Translations under genes and position numbers: made by a program
The notes under the pieces: model-generated
What the model was told of the DNA's origin: nothing
Databases searched by the model: none
The model's input: only the letters and a program-made list of their open reading frames with translations
In this document: positions 17,542 to 27,200 of the stretch, in pieces
Position numbering within the stretch: the stretch's first letter is position 1
Layout of the letters: each line of letters opens with the position of its first letter
Assembly: GCA_023621995.1 (NCBI GenBank)
Contig: JAMOAB010000073.1
Location: 1 to 46,771, forward strand
Direction of reading: 5' to 3'
DNA: 46,771 nucleotides
Origin: Bacillota bacterium
GTDB lineage: Bacteria > Bacillota > Clostridia > Caldicoprobacterales > Xylanivirgaceae

Positions 17542-17580
17542 AGGGGATGGGGAGGATATTTCCTCTTCCCCTTTACTTTA
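17542..17580 (+). terminator. terminator after capsid gene
   Basis: AGGGG plus GGGGAGGA (17542-17556) pair with TCCTCTTCCCCTT (17561-17573) around loop TATT, followed by TTACTTTA. Outer and inner stems are separated by a small bulge. It may act as a partial terminator so that capsid exceeds tail transcripts. Confidence 0.65.
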
Positions 17581-17598
17581 GTAAAGGAGGAGTTTATA

Positions 17599-17934
17599 AT
17601 GGCGAAAAAAGATTTTGATAAAGTAAAATGTCAATATTGTGGAAAAGAATTTTCTAAAGCTGGTATAGCTAATCACGAAAAGGCTTGTTCTGAAAACCCA
17701 GAGAATAAAGTTGAAGAAACTGTAGTAGAGCCAGAAGTAACAGTAGAACCAGTATTAGAAGTAAAAGAAGAGAGAAAAGTAGTAGAGCCTGAAATGTGTG
17801 ACATTAAACTAAAAGAAAAAGTAGACTGTTACATTGGTGATAGGTACTACAGATTTAAGAAGGGAGAAGTAGCTAGAGTACCTGTAAATGTTAAGGAAAT
17901 ACTTAAGAGAGCAGGATTACTTGAAGCTATTTAA
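17599..17934 (+). CDS. zinc-finger protein of the head-tail region
   Basis: 111 residues. A C2HC finger is near the N-terminus: CQYCGKEFSKAGIANHEKAC. An acidic Val/Glu-rich linker follows (50-75), then a compact C-terminal part (DRYYRFKKGEVARVPVNVKEILKRAGLLEAI) that resembles the short domain of phage head-completion proteins lying after the capsid gene. Exact role unknown. Ribosome site AAAGGAGGAG. Confidence 0.6.
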   Translation: MAKKDFDKVKCQYCGKEFSKAGIANHEKACSENPENKVEETVVEPEVTVEPVLEVKEERKVVEPEMCDIKLKEKVDCYIGDRYYRFKKGEVARVPVNVKEILKRAGLLEAI

Positions 17935-17952
17935 TAGAGGGGATGGATACAA

Positions 17953-18717
17953 GTGCTGGATTATCAAAGTACAGTTGAGTATCTTAGAAAGTCATTAGCA
18001 TTAAAAGACCCACAGATAGAGACTGATGAAGCATATAAATTTACTGATGACGACCTCTGGGACATTATTCAGTTAGTTATCCCTAATCATAACCCCTCCT
18101 ATACTGTTGAAAATTTCCCAGAGAATGAGAAGTATTTTGCTATACTACTTGCTAAAAAGGAAATTTACTATAGACTAGCTGTGGCGAGTGCTCCATTTTA
18201 CCCATTACAGGCAGAAGGGGCAGAGCTAAGAAAAGACTATAGATTTGAACATTATATGAGCCTTATTAGAAGAGTGGAAGTAGAGTACACTCAAATGTGG
18301 GAGCAGTTCAATAGTAATAGAGTGATAAGTACTGAAAATGGGAATGTAGGAGACCTTATATTAAGGAGTAAGCATTTCACTCCAAGGAACTACAATTTAG
18401 CTTCTAAACCTACAGTAGAGCTTAATATAGATGCTGTAGGGAGTAATTCAGTAGATATTAGCTGGAATAAGTTTGATACTTCTACTGGGATGTTCTGTAG
18501 TTACTCAATATATGTTAGTGAAAATCCTATATATGATGAGTATGAGGATACCATTAGTAAAGAAGCTAAGAAGGTAGCTGAAATAAAGGACATTCATAGA
18601 ACTAAGTTTAGAATTAAGGACTTAAACCCTAACACTCATTACTATATAGCAGTAGTTAGTGAGGACTTAAATAAGTTAAAAGGAATATCAGAACAAGAAA
18701 TAGATACTACATTATAG
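17953..18717 (+). CDS. head-tail connector with fibronectin type III domain
   Basis: 254 residues starting at GTG with AGAGGGGAT upstream. The N-terminal about 140 residues are helical (TDDDLWDIIQLVIPNH, FAILLAKKEIYYRLAV), as in connector proteins placed after the capsid gene. The C-terminal about 100 residues form a fibronectin III fold: KPTVELNIDAVGSNSVDISW, SYSIYVSEN and LNPNTHYYIAVVSE. Phage FnIII domains decorate virion surfaces and may contact carbohydrate. Confidence 0.65.
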   Translation: MLDYQSTVEYLRKSLALKDPQIETDEAYKFTDDDLWDIIQLVIPNHNPSYTVENFPENEKYFAILLAKKEIYYRLAVASAPFYPLQAEGAELRKDYRFEHYMSLIRRVEVEYTQMWEQFNSNRVISTENGNVGDLILRSKHFTPRNYNLASKPTVELNIDAVGSNSVDISWNKFDTSTGMFCSYSIYVSENPIYDEYEDTISKEAKKVAEIKDIHRTKFRIKDLNPNTHYYIAVVSEDLNKLKGISEQEIDTTL

Positions 18718-18729
18718 GGAGGGGTATAA

Positions 18730-19158
18730 ATGAGACAAGAAGAGATAAATGAAATATCTCAAGCCTTCCTAGATGCTTGGAAAGAGTTCTTTGGAGCTCC
18801 AATGCTCTATATACCTTTTGATAGTTCATCTTCAAACCCTCATCCCATTTACAATGAGAGTAGGAATAAGAAGTATGATGAAGCTAATGCAGTAGAGTTT
18901 TATGGGACATTAAAAGAGAGAGAAATGCAGGATGTAACAGCTCCTACAGGAAAGAAAATCGAGAAGCACTATGAGATTACTTTAGTAACTCAAGAGCTAA
19001 TAGATAAGGGAGTTAATTATATTGACACCAATGCTATAATTAGATTTACAGATAGATTTGGAAAGGTATATGACTTAGAGATTTATGATGATTTTCAGAA
19101 AGTTCAACTAGTAGATAATAAAATCTTTACTAAATTGAAGGTGAAGCATTATGGCTAG
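18730..19158 (+). CDS. head closure (stopper)-like protein
   Basis: 142 residues in the position of the stopper protein. It is rich in short beta segments (AVEFYGTLKERE, KHYEITLVTQELI, KVYDLEIYDDF, NKIFTKLKVKHYG). No catalytic motif is present. It overlaps the next gene by 8 bases, so translation is coupled. The name rests on order and fold impression. Confidence 0.55.
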   Translation: MRQEEINEISQAFLDAWKEFFGAPMLYIPFDSSSSNPHPIYNESRNKKYDEANAVEFYGTLKEREMQDVTAPTGKKIEKHYEITLVTQELIDKGVNYIDTNAIIRFTDRFGKVYDLEIYDDFQKVQLVDNKIFTKLKVKHYG

Positions 19159-19624
19159 ATACATTCAATTAGTAGGGGATTGGAGAAAGTTAAGGCATAA
19201 ATTTGATAGACTATCCGATTTAGGGCAGTATATGGCAGACCAAGCTATTAGAGAGTTAGCAGAAGATGTTAGAGAAGCTTTACATGAGGAAGTAAATTCT
19301 TCCCCTCCACCACCTAATGCTCCATCTACAGAGAAGAGGAAAGGACATAATACTCCACTTTTAGAGACTGGAGGATTTATGGAAGAGGACTCTATAGAGG
19401 TAGCTGAGATTGCTTTAAGTGACAGAACAGCTTACATTATTAAGGGAAATTCTAAAAAGATACATGAAAGAAGTGGGGAGAATTATGAAACAATACTAGG
19501 AATACTTAATGAAGGAACACACACTATACCTAGTAGACCAGTAATAGATATAACTTATGACAGGATGAAGAGTAGGATAGAAGCATTAGCAATAAAGAAA
19601 GCTAAGGATTACTATAATAGATAG
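19151..19624 (+). CDS. HK97 gp10-like neck/tail protein
   Basis: 157 residues. LGQYMADQAIRELAEDVREALHEEV (helix), then SSPPPPNAPST, NTPLLETGGF, and NEGTHTIPSRPVIDITYDRM match the pattern of the gp10/minor tail component family, in which an LxxTG..L and P.RP element recur. It probably joins head and tail. Followed by the tail terminator candidate 11 bases later. Confidence 0.7.
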   Translation: MARYIQLVGDWRKLRHKFDRLSDLGQYMADQAIRELAEDVREALHEEVNSSPPPPNAPSTEKRKGHNTPLLETGGFMEEDSIEVAEIALSDRTAYIIKGNSKKIHERSGENYETILGILNEGTHTIPSRPVIDITYDRMKSRIEALAIKKAKDYYNR

Positions 19625-19635
19625 GGGGTATATAG

Positions 19636-20211
19636 ATGATTACTGACTTTTCTCAATGTGATGAAGCATTAATAAACAAGTTAAAAGGACTTATTATAGA
19701 GGGAGAAGAAGTTCCAGTACTCTATATAAACCCAGAAAAAGAGTTTGTAATTTCTAAATACCCGTCAATAGTAATCTATCGTTCAGGAGTGTATCCTGAT
19801 AACTATAGATGGACTAATGATAAATTTTACGACAATTTAACTTTTAGTGAAGATGGAACACCCCTATCAGTAGATGAAAGAGAAGCACCTATACCCTACA
19901 ACCTGTACTATGGAATAAGAATATATTACAAGTATCAAGAAGATGGAGCAAGATTAAGTACTTACATTAATTCAGTACTTAAGAGAGGAGCTTTCGTAGA
20001 AATAGGAGGAGACAAATACGATATAGTATTTGTATCCTATAAAAATCCTAATGCTACTTATAAAGACTTTGGGGAGCAGAGGGAAAAAGATGATAGAGAA
20101 TTTGTGGAACAGTATCTATACAGACTAGAGATGGAGTTAGATATATCACAAAGGACTACTAAGAGATTATCCGAAGGGCTTATTATAAATACTGATACTA
20201 AACAACCTTAA
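19636..20211 (+). CDS. tail terminator/completion-like protein
   Basis: 191 residues between the gp10-like gene and the sheath, the usual place of the tail terminator. Pattern of beta strands and helices: YPSIVIYRSGVYPDN, PYNLYYGIRIYYKYQE, DKYDIVFVSYKNPN and EQYLYRLEMELDIS, the last resembling the closing strand of such proteins. Assigned from position and general look only. Confidence 0.55.
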   Translation: MITDFSQCDEALINKLKGLIIEGEEVPVLYINPEKEFVISKYPSIVIYRSGVYPDNYRWTNDKFYDNLTFSEDGTPLSVDEREAPIPYNLYYGIRIYYKYQEDGARLSTYINSVLKRGAFVEIGGDKYDIVFVSYKNPNATYKDFGEQREKDDREFVEQYLYRLEMELDISQRTTKRLSEGLIINTDTKQP

Positions 20212-20225
20212 AGGAGGTATTTAAG

Positions 20226-20399
20226 ATGGTGGAAATTTTAAACAGACTAAGACAACCACTTGTACTAAACTTGAATGATGGGACTAGTAAGCATATTTTA
20301 GCTAAAGGTAAGGCTGAAATTACTAGTGAGCAATTCAAGAGTAGAGAAGTTAAAGCCCATTTAGAGAAGGGCAATATTATAGTTCTGAAAATGAACTAA
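20226..20399 (+). CDS. small tail-region protein, 57 aa
   Basis: Frame MVEILNRLRQPLVLNLND to KGNIIVLKMN, preceded by AAAGGAGGT. Sequence suggests a small beta-rich protein (PLVLNL, TSKHILAKGKAEI, GNIIVLKM). Small frames of this type often sit before the sheath gene in myophages of Firmicutes; function unknown. Confidence 0.7.
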   Translation: MVEILNRLRQPLVLNLNDGTSKHILAKGKAEITSEQFKSREVKAHLEKGNIIVLKMN

Positions 20400-20425
20400 T
20401 TAAGTGAAAAGGAGGAATAAGAACT

Positions 20426-21856
20426 ATGGAAACTTTACATCCAGGTCTTTATTTTCAAGAAGTAGCAGGGACTCCTCCAGTAGAAGGAATATCTACAGCC
20501 ACAGCGGGATTTGTAGGTATAACTTCAAAAGGAAGAGTTGGCGAAGCAGTACTAGTTACTAACTGGAGTCAATTCGTAAATGAATTTGGAGGATTTATAA
20601 ATGACTCTTACCTAGCTTATTCAGTAAGAGGATTTTTTGAGAATGGTGGCTCAAGGGCATATATAGTAAGAGCAGTACATTATGATGTAAGTGCAGAGAC
20701 AGGAGCACATACTAAAACATCTGATGTAGCTTCTACACAATTATTTGCAGGAGAAACACCTGTAGCAACTATTAATGCTAAGAATGATGGAGCATGGGGA
20801 AATGATATTGAAGTAGAAGTAGTAGAGGGGAAAAAGGAAGGTAGATTTACTCTTAACGTTTACTACAAAGGAAGATTAGAGGAAGCATATTTAGAGACAA
20901 ATATGCGTAATTTAGAGATTGAAGTAGAAAAATCTAGATTAATAGACATTATATCTATTTCAGATACTAACCCAGATGTATCTCCTAAACAAAGTCTAGA
21001 GGGAGGAGTAGATGGATTAGATGGGATAAATGATGAGGATTATCTATATAGTTTAGAAGCATTTAACCCAGTACCAATAAACTTACTAGCTATACCAGGT
21101 GAAACTTCTAAAATAATCCAGATGGGAATGTTTAAGTATGCAGAGGATAGAGGGGATGTATTCGCTATAACAGAAATCCCAATGGGACTAAATGTTAATG
21201 ATGCAAGGGATTATGCTATAGGAATGGAAACAGAGTTTGGAGCAATTTATTACCCATTTATTCAAGTAGCTGACCCTATTGGATTTGGGAAAAATCCAAC
21301 TAAGCTAGTACCTCCTAGTGGTCACATCATTGGAGCTATTGCTCGTACAGATAACTCTGTAGGAGTATGGAGAGCCCCAGCAGGAACAGATGTTAAACTA
21401 TTAGGAACTATCGGATTAGAGTACAATATGTCAGATGCAGAGCAAGACATCCTTAATCCAGTGAACATTAATGCTATTAGGGCATTTGATGGAGAAGGAA
21501 TTTGTATCTGGGGGACTAGAACATTATCTAGTGGAGATTATAAATATATTCCAGTAAGAAGATTAGTAAACTTTATTGAGCAATCCTTAAAGGCTAACAT
21601 GCTTTGGACAGTATTTAAACCTAATGATGAAAAGTTATGGGGAATGATTAAGTCATCAGTAGAGGGCTTCTTAAGTACTATCTGGGCTCAAGGAGGACTA
21701 AAAGGAGCAAGTGCTAGTGAAGCTTTCTTTGTTAAGTGTGATGCAGAGTTGAATACTCCAGATGTAGTAGACCAAGGCAGAACTTATGTTGACATCGGAA
21801 TAGCCCCACAAAAACCAGCAGAGTTTATTGTATTTAGAATTTCTCTAAAACGATAG
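20426..21856 (+). CDS. contractile tail sheath protein
   Basis: 476 residues. It starts METLHPGLYFQEVAGTPPVEG, the N-terminal arm typical of sheaths. TATAGFVGITSKGRVGEAVLV, FGGFINDSYLAYSVRGFFENGGSRAYIVR, and a C-terminal domain with FIEQSLKANMLWTVFKPND and VDIGIAPQKPAEFIVFRI are hallmark regions. It shows that this is a contractile phage. Subunits form the outer tube that shortens during DNA injection. Ribosome site AAAGGAGG. Confidence 0.95.
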   Translation: METLHPGLYFQEVAGTPPVEGISTATAGFVGITSKGRVGEAVLVTNWSQFVNEFGGFINDSYLAYSVRGFFENGGSRAYIVRAVHYDVSAETGAHTKTSDVASTQLFAGETPVATINAKNDGAWGNDIEVEVVEGKKEGRFTLNVYYKGRLEEAYLETNMRNLEIEVEKSRLIDIISISDTNPDVSPKQSLEGGVDGLDGINDEDYLYSLEAFNPVPINLLAIPGETSKIIQMGMFKYAEDRGDVFAITEIPMGLNVNDARDYAIGMETEFGAIYYPFIQVADPIGFGKNPTKLVPPSGHIIGAIARTDNSVGVWRAPAGTDVKLLGTIGLEYNMSDAEQDILNPVNINAIRAFDGEGICIWGTRTLSSGDYKYIPVRRLVNFIEQSLKANMLWTVFKPNDEKLWGMIKSSVEGFLSTIWAQGGLKGASASEAFFVKCDAELNTPDVVDQGRTYVDIGIAPQKPAEFIVFRISLKR

Positions 21857-21878
21857 TTAAAGGAGGAGGAGATAGGCT

Positions 21879-22403
21879 ATGAATAAATTATTGAGAGAAG
21901 CATTAGCTAGTGGCTTTGGCTCTGGCTTAAAGTTTGCAGATACAGAAAGACATGACCCATATAAGTCTTTTAGATTTGAAGTCGAAATTAGTGGACATAT
22001 GGTATTCGCTAGAGCAGGATTTCAAAAAGTCTCTGGACTTAAAATGAATACTGATGTAATAGAGTACAGAGAGGGCGGAGATAACTTAACAGTATCAAAA
22101 TCCCCTGGTCTTACTAAGTTTGAACCTATCACATTAGAAAGAGGTATGTCAGAGGATACAGATATGTGGGATTGGGCTTCAAAGATATTCCACATTGATG
22201 AGACAGCTCATGAGCAAGTTAAATATAGAGCTAATGTGAAGATTAAGTTAAAAGGTAGAAATGGAGAAGTTGTAAAGGCATGGGAAATTCCTAATGCTTG
22301 GATTTCAAGATATGAGACTGGCGAATTTGATGCTATGGGCAACAATGTAATGATAGAAACTATAGAATTACAACATGAAGGTTGGAAAAAGATATATGGA
22401 TAA
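21879..22403 (+). CDS. tail tube protein (T4 gp19-like)
   Basis: 174 residues directly after the sheath. HDPYKSFRFEVEISG, ARAGFQKVSGLKMNTDVIEYREGG, KSPGLTKFEPITLERGM and WKIYG-like end are typical of the gp19 inner tube family. Hexamer rings stack to form the tube. Ribosome site AAAGGAGGAGG. Confidence 0.92.
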   Translation: MNKLLREALASGFGSGLKFADTERHDPYKSFRFEVEISGHMVFARAGFQKVSGLKMNTDVIEYREGGDNLTVSKSPGLTKFEPITLERGMSEDTDMWDWASKIFHIDETAHEQVKYRANVKIKLKGRNGEVVKAWEIPNAWISRYETGEFDAMGNNVMIETIELQHEGWKKIYG

Positions 22404-22421
22404 TTTAATGTTGTAATTGTA

Positions 22422-22450
22422 TTGTTCAAAATCCCTCTATATGTTATAAT
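22422..22450 (+). promoter_or_regulatory. promoter of free-standing HNH gene, within an inverted repeat
   Basis: TTGTTC (22422-22427), 17 bases, TATAAT (22445-22450) with extended TGT. The -10 sits in the loop between CCCTCTATATG (22432-22442) and CATATAGGGGG (22453-22463), ten of eleven bases complementary. The repeat could be an operator or a weak hairpin for read-through transcripts. Confidence 0.65.
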
Positions 22451-22471
22451 AAGCATATAGGGGGAATTTAT

Positions 22472-23143
22472 ATGAATAAGAAAACTATTGAAAAAGAAAT
22501 GTTGTACAAGCTCTATATAGGGGAGCAAATGTCTATGAGTGAAATAGCTAAAGAACTAAATATAAGTAAAGCTACTGTACAAAGGAAATTAAAGAAATTT
22601 GAAATACCTATAAGGGATATTAGTGAAGCTAAGAAAGGCAGGAGTAATGGGCAGGAGGGAACTCTAAGGAAGGATTTAGATAAGGAAGCCATAATAGAAG
22701 CCTATAATGATATGACTAGTATGCGACAGTTATGCATAGATTTTGATGTATCATACAAAACACTTAGGAAGTACTTTGAAATATGGGGAGTTGAAATTAG
22801 ACCTCACGATGTACAAACCACTTACCATAATAAAGTATATAAGACTGGGAAGAATTACAGACCTAGACAAGCTCCTACACATGAAGTACCTAAAAAGAGG
22901 AAGAAGAATTATGGGGCTCAAAATAAGAACTATCACCACATTTATCATAGAGTAGCTTTTAGTACTTATCCTCATGAATGTTGTGTATGTGGATATAATG
23001 AATTTACTGAAATATTAGAAGTACATCATATTGATGGGGATAGAAGCAACAATGAACCAGAAAATCTTAGAATAATTTGTCCTAACTGTCATAGAGCATT
23101 AACTAAAGGTTTAATAGAGTTAAAAGATAAAGTTCAAGTTTAA
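22472..23143 (+). CDS. free-standing HNH homing endonuclease
   Basis: 223 residues. N-terminal helix-turn-helix segments (MSMSEIAKELNISKATVQRKL; then SMRQLCIDFDVSYKTLRKYF) give DNA recognition. The C-terminus is an HNH nuclease with two Cys pairs: CCVCGYNEF, then LEVHHIDGDRSNNEPENLRIICPNC. It has its own promoter before it and a terminator after it, so it is a self-contained insert between tail tube and tail chaperone genes. Likely a selfish gene homing into that junction in related phages. Confidence 0.88.
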   Translation: MNKKTIEKEMLYKLYIGEQMSMSEIAKELNISKATVQRKLKKFEIPIRDISEAKKGRSNGQEGTLRKDLDKEAIIEAYNDMTSMRQLCIDFDVSYKTLRKYFEIWGVEIRPHDVQTTYHNKVYKTGKNYRPRQAPTHEVPKKRKKNYGAQNKNYHHIYHRVAFSTYPHECCVCGYNEFTEILEVHHIDGDRSNNEPENLRIICPNCHRALTKGLIELKDKVQV

Positions 23144-23156
23144 TAAATAAAATTCG

Positions 23157-23190
23157 AGCAGGGACTATTGTAAAATTCCCCTGCTTGTTT
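23157..23190 (+). terminator. terminator after HNH gene
   Basis: AGCAGGG (23157-23163) pairs with CCCTGCT (23179-23185), followed by TGTTTT. The loop contains the -35 of the next promoter. Confidence 0.65.
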
Positions 23191-23196
23191 TATAAT
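23168..23196 (+). promoter_or_regulatory. promoter for tail chaperone and tape measure genes
   Basis: TTGTAA (23168-23173), 17 bases, TATAAT (23191-23196). The -10 follows directly on the T run of the terminator, so stop and start signals share about 40 bases. Confidence 0.7.
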
Positions 23197-23247
23197 GAAG
23201 GTATGGAATATGTATATTAACAAGCTAAAATTAAAGGAGGAAGTAAG

Positions 23248-24018
23248 ATGTCAGAAAACATTAAAACTATTATGGAAGGGTTAGGGGAAAATGAATTTAT
23301 ATTACCAGTAGGATATAAGGATAAGGATGGAGTAGTTCATAGAACTGTAACACTTAGACCTATGACTGGAGAGACAGAAGAAGCTATAGCAGACCCTAAA
23401 GTTAGGGACAATGGAGGAAAGATAATTACAGCTCTATTAGAGAGTGTAATAGAGAAAATAGGGACTTTACCTAGAGTGACAAAAGACACTATTAGAGACC
23501 TTACTACTATTGATAGGGACTTTCTTTTAATTAAGAACAGACAAGTATCTTTAGGAGATAATATTAGCTACACTGATATTTGCCCTCATTGTAGAGCAAA
23601 GAATGAAATCCATGTAAACTTAGCTAATATTGAGCCAAAGTACTTAGAGAATGAAGAAGATAGAGAGCTAACATTCGATTTACCTATCGGATACAAAGAT
23701 GCTAATGGAACTGTTCATAAGGAAATTACAATTACTCTACCCACAGGAAGAGTACAAGAGAGAGTAGCACAGATGGTTAGAGCTAATCCAGCTCAAGCAA
23801 CTACAATTATGTTACAGTTAATTACATTAAAGTTAGGCACATTAGAGTTTATTAATCCAGATGTGTTTAAAAAGATGACTAAGAAGGATAGAGATTTTAT
23901 TTCTAACAAGTTATCTGAATTGGAGGTAGGAGTTAAGTTCGATACAGAAGTCATGTGTTCTGAATGTGGCTCTGAATTTGAAACTTCAATTCCGTTACAA
24001 TCATTATTGGGGGAATAA
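23248..24018 (+). CDS. tail assembly chaperone (short product), duplicated Cys motif
   Basis: 256 residues just before the tape measure gene. The protein is an internal duplication: LPVGYKDKDGVVHRTVTLRP / LPIGYKDANGTVHKEITITL, then IDRDFLLIKNRQVSLGD / KDRDFISNKLSELEVG, each half ending in a CxxC (CPHC, CSEC). This resembles T4 gp26/gp51-type baseplate and tail assembly proteins of myophages. The stop at 24016-24018 is followed in the -1 frame by a long protein-like extension, see the next entry. Ribosome site AAAGGAGGAAG. Its promoter lies 50 bases upstream. Confidence 0.72.
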   Translation: MSENIKTIMEGLGENEFILPVGYKDKDGVVHRTVTLRPMTGETEEAIADPKVRDNGGKIITALLESVIEKIGTLPRVTKDTIRDLTTIDRDFLLIKNRQVSLGDNISYTDICPHCRAKNEIHVNLANIEPKYLENEEDRELTFDLPIGYKDANGTVHKEITITLPTGRVQERVAQMVRANPAQATTIMLQLITLKLGTLEFINPDVFKKMTKKDRDFISNKLSELEVGVKFDTEVMCSECGSEFETSIPLQSLLGE

Positions 24019-24200
24019 CAAGCCTTGACGAGCTTTACAATGAAGTTCATATAATAGCTTATTACTATAAGTGGGGAGAGAAAGATATACTGTCTCTCCC
24101 CATTTTTAAAAGGCAAAAGTATATTAGCCTTATAGAAAGGCAAGTCAAGGCTGAAAATCAAGTAGATGATGGAGATGAAGCCCACTATGATGATTACTAA
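24009..24200 (+). CDS. -1 frameshift extension of tail chaperone
   Basis: In the -1 frame the sequence stays open from about 23985 to the stop at 24198-24200 and reads GGITSLDELYNEVHIIAYYY, then KWGEKDILSLPIFKRQKYI, ending in an acidic tail. This resembles the second domain of the same T4-like chaperone family. No ATG, GTG or TTG precedes it in frame. The overlap contains TTG GGG GAA TAA, a run of five G just before the stop where a ribosome could slip back one base. A fused protein would be about 317 residues. Frameshifted chaperones before the tape measure gene are a general tailed-phage feature. Confidence 0.72.
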   Translation, partial: GGITSLDELYNEVHIIAYYYKWGEKDILSLPIFKRQKYISLIERQVKAENQVDDGDEAHYDDY

Positions 24201-24232
24201 CCTCCAAAATGTATAAAGGGAGGAGGAAGTAT

Positions 24233-27200
24233 ATGCTAGACCATTTAGGACTAGGGATAGTCCTTACAATGCAGGATGATTTTACCCCTCAAGCTAATAA
24301 GGCTGTTCAAGCTATGGATAGGATGTCTAATAGGGCTGAACAGTTGGAGAGGGATATGCAGAGGAGTATGAGTAACCTCCAAAATATAATGTTAGCTGGA
24401 TTTTCCCTTAATCAAGTCGGAGGAGAATTTGAGAGAACAGGAAAGAAAATATTAGGAGCTATACAGAATACTTTTACTGGATTAGGGAGAGTGGGAAAAG
24501 AATTTGAGACTCTAAAGAATACTATGGAAGTATTCTTTAGAGAGTCTACAGATGAAGCTATGAAATGGGGAGTAGATTTAGCCAGTAAGACCCCTTTTGA
24601 AATCAAGCCAGTACTTGAGGCTATGAGTTCATTTAAAGCCATCCAGATAGATGTTAGAAAGCAATTTGAGTACACTAATGCAGAAGGAAAGAAAGCACAA
24701 AAATCTTTTATGGAGTTCGTAGGAGATTTAGGAGCTTTTAGACCAGACAAGGGTGTAGAAGGTGCTATGATGGCTATACGAAACTATATTGGAGGAAATA
24801 AGAGGTCTCTAAGACAGTTATTTGACGTTGATGAGAGACTTATAATAGGAAGAGAATTTGATACCTCTAATATGGATAATTTCCAAAAGGACTTTGTTGA
24901 ATTTGTTAATAAATTAGCTCCAGATATGATGAAAAACTTAGAAGGAACAGCAGACCAATTACTCTCAAACTTAAGGGATAAGTGGACATGGTTTGTTTAC
25001 CAGATAGGGGAGAGTGGAGCTTTTGATGCTATGAAGAAAACCCTTATGGATATAACAGGGATAATAGATGAAATTGATTTAGATAAGACAGCTAAAGTTA
25101 TTGGAGAAATATTCACATCACTATGGAAGCCTATAGACAAAGTTATACAAGGAATAGCAAGATTAGTTAAAGGGGTACTAGAGTTCACAGAGCAACATCC
25201 TATGATAGCTAAGATAGCTATAGGATTTACAGCAATATCTGGAGCTCTATCAGTAATATCTGGAACTATTATGAAGCTAACAGGGAACTTTTTAATACTA
25301 TCTACATCTATAATATCAGCTTATGCTAACTTACAAGTATTGGGAACTTTGAATAAAGTCTCAATATTCTCTGGATTGAATCTACAGATAGGAGCAGTTA
25401 TTAGGAATTTAGGACTATTAGGAATAATTGCAGGGATAGTAGCTATAGGATTTAAGAGGAATATAGATGGAATTAGAGATAGATGGGAAACATTACAGAC
25501 AGCATGGAAACAGTCTGGAGAAATTCTGGAAATGGGAGCAAGTAGAGGAATTAGAAACTTTGAAACGGTATTTGATAAAACAATAGATAATATCACCACT
25601 AAGTTAATGAGATTTAGACTTATTGGAACAGTAATATTCACCACCTTATTTGGAAAGACAGTTAATGGGGTATTGCAGTATACTCAAAAGGACATTGAGA
25701 ACTTAAGTGTAATGGGATTATTACCTTTTGCTCAAACAATGGCTATGATAAGAGGAAGAGTTAAGAGCTTTTTTAAAGGATTTAAAAATGGAATTACTAC
25801 GGCTTATGAAGTAGCAAAGAACTTCTTAGACTTTGTTCTAATACCTATAAAGGCTATATTTGAGTCATTATCAAAGTTAGCCCCTATTAAGGCTATATCT
25901 AATCTCTTTGGAGTGAAGAGTGAAAAGGGAATAGGATTAAAGGATGCTCAAAAAAGTATGGCTCAATTTGAGAAGTTAGGGGAGATAGCTGGAGGACTTA
26001 TAGGAACTCTAATAGGCTTTAAAGTAGTAGGCTCTTTAACAAGTATTATTACTAAACCATTTAAAGGACTATTTGATATATTAGAAAAGACTAAAGGGGC
26101 TACAGATAAGTTAAAGGATGGTTTGGAAAAGACTATTGGAAAAGGCTCTGTATTTAGTAGAATTGGAGGATTTTTTCAAGGAGCTAAAGAAAGATGGACT
26201 AGAGCTAAAAACCACTTCAATAACTTCTTAGATGAGAGGTCAGAGTTACCAAAGGCAAGTGCAAGTAGTTATGAAGGATATGATAGAGTATTGTATTCTA
26301 ATGTACCTAAGAACTTTAGAGACTATAATCTAAAAGATGGGGCTAACCCATATGACCTATATACAAAGCAACCAAAAGGATTAAGGGGAAGATTGTCTCA
26401 AGCTCTATTTGGAGCTAAATACTATACCCCATCTAAAGATGGAAGTGGGATGGAGTATGTAGGAAGATATGGAGGAAGATTGACACAATTTAGAGATGAT
26501 ACTCAAACTAGATTATCTTCTCAAAGTTTAGGAATTAATCCACCTACTGTAGCTGATATAAAAAGGATATACGGAGGAGATATAGCTTCTTGGAAAAGAG
26601 ACAGAGCTATATTCGTATCCCAAGACAAAAAAGTAGGAAGTATGATGGATATAGCAGGAAGTGACTACTCACAGATTGAAGAAAACCTAAGAAGAAGTAG
26701 AGATGCTAGAATACAAGAGTTAATTTCAAACCCTAAATTTAGAAGAAATGCTTATAGAGATGCAGGAGTAAGTGGAAGGTCATTTAACATGAAAGAAGCA
26801 GATAGAATTAGCTTTTTAACCAGATATGCTTATGATGACCCACTAGTGCAACAAAGAAGTAAAGAACTACAGGATATAAGGAACTATGCTAATACTAACG
26901 CTCCAATATTTCAAGCTAAACAAAGTAAATTAAGTCAGTTCCTATTTGGACAGAGAATATATACTCCAGAGCAGGATGAGCGAGGAAGATGGTATGAGAG
27001 AACTGTAGCTCGTAGAGGAGGAATTTTCAGAAACCCAGCTAATGATATGGTGTTTAATGATAAAGGAGATGTATCATTAAGAGGTAGAGCTAGAAGAATG
27101 GGAGGTGCAATAGCCAACTCAAGATTAGGAAGAGCAGTAGGAGGAGCTACTAGTGGAATTAGAGGAGGACTAGGAAGTCTATTTGAAGGAGCTCAAAGAG

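Noticed and set aside
22743-22955. Overlapping 70-aa frame within the HNH gene
   Set aside because: Alternative-frame shadow of the HNH gene with no ribosome site.
24209-24232. Upstream ATG of the tape measure gene
   Set aside because: The ribosome site lies between it and the ATG at 24233, so the later start is used.
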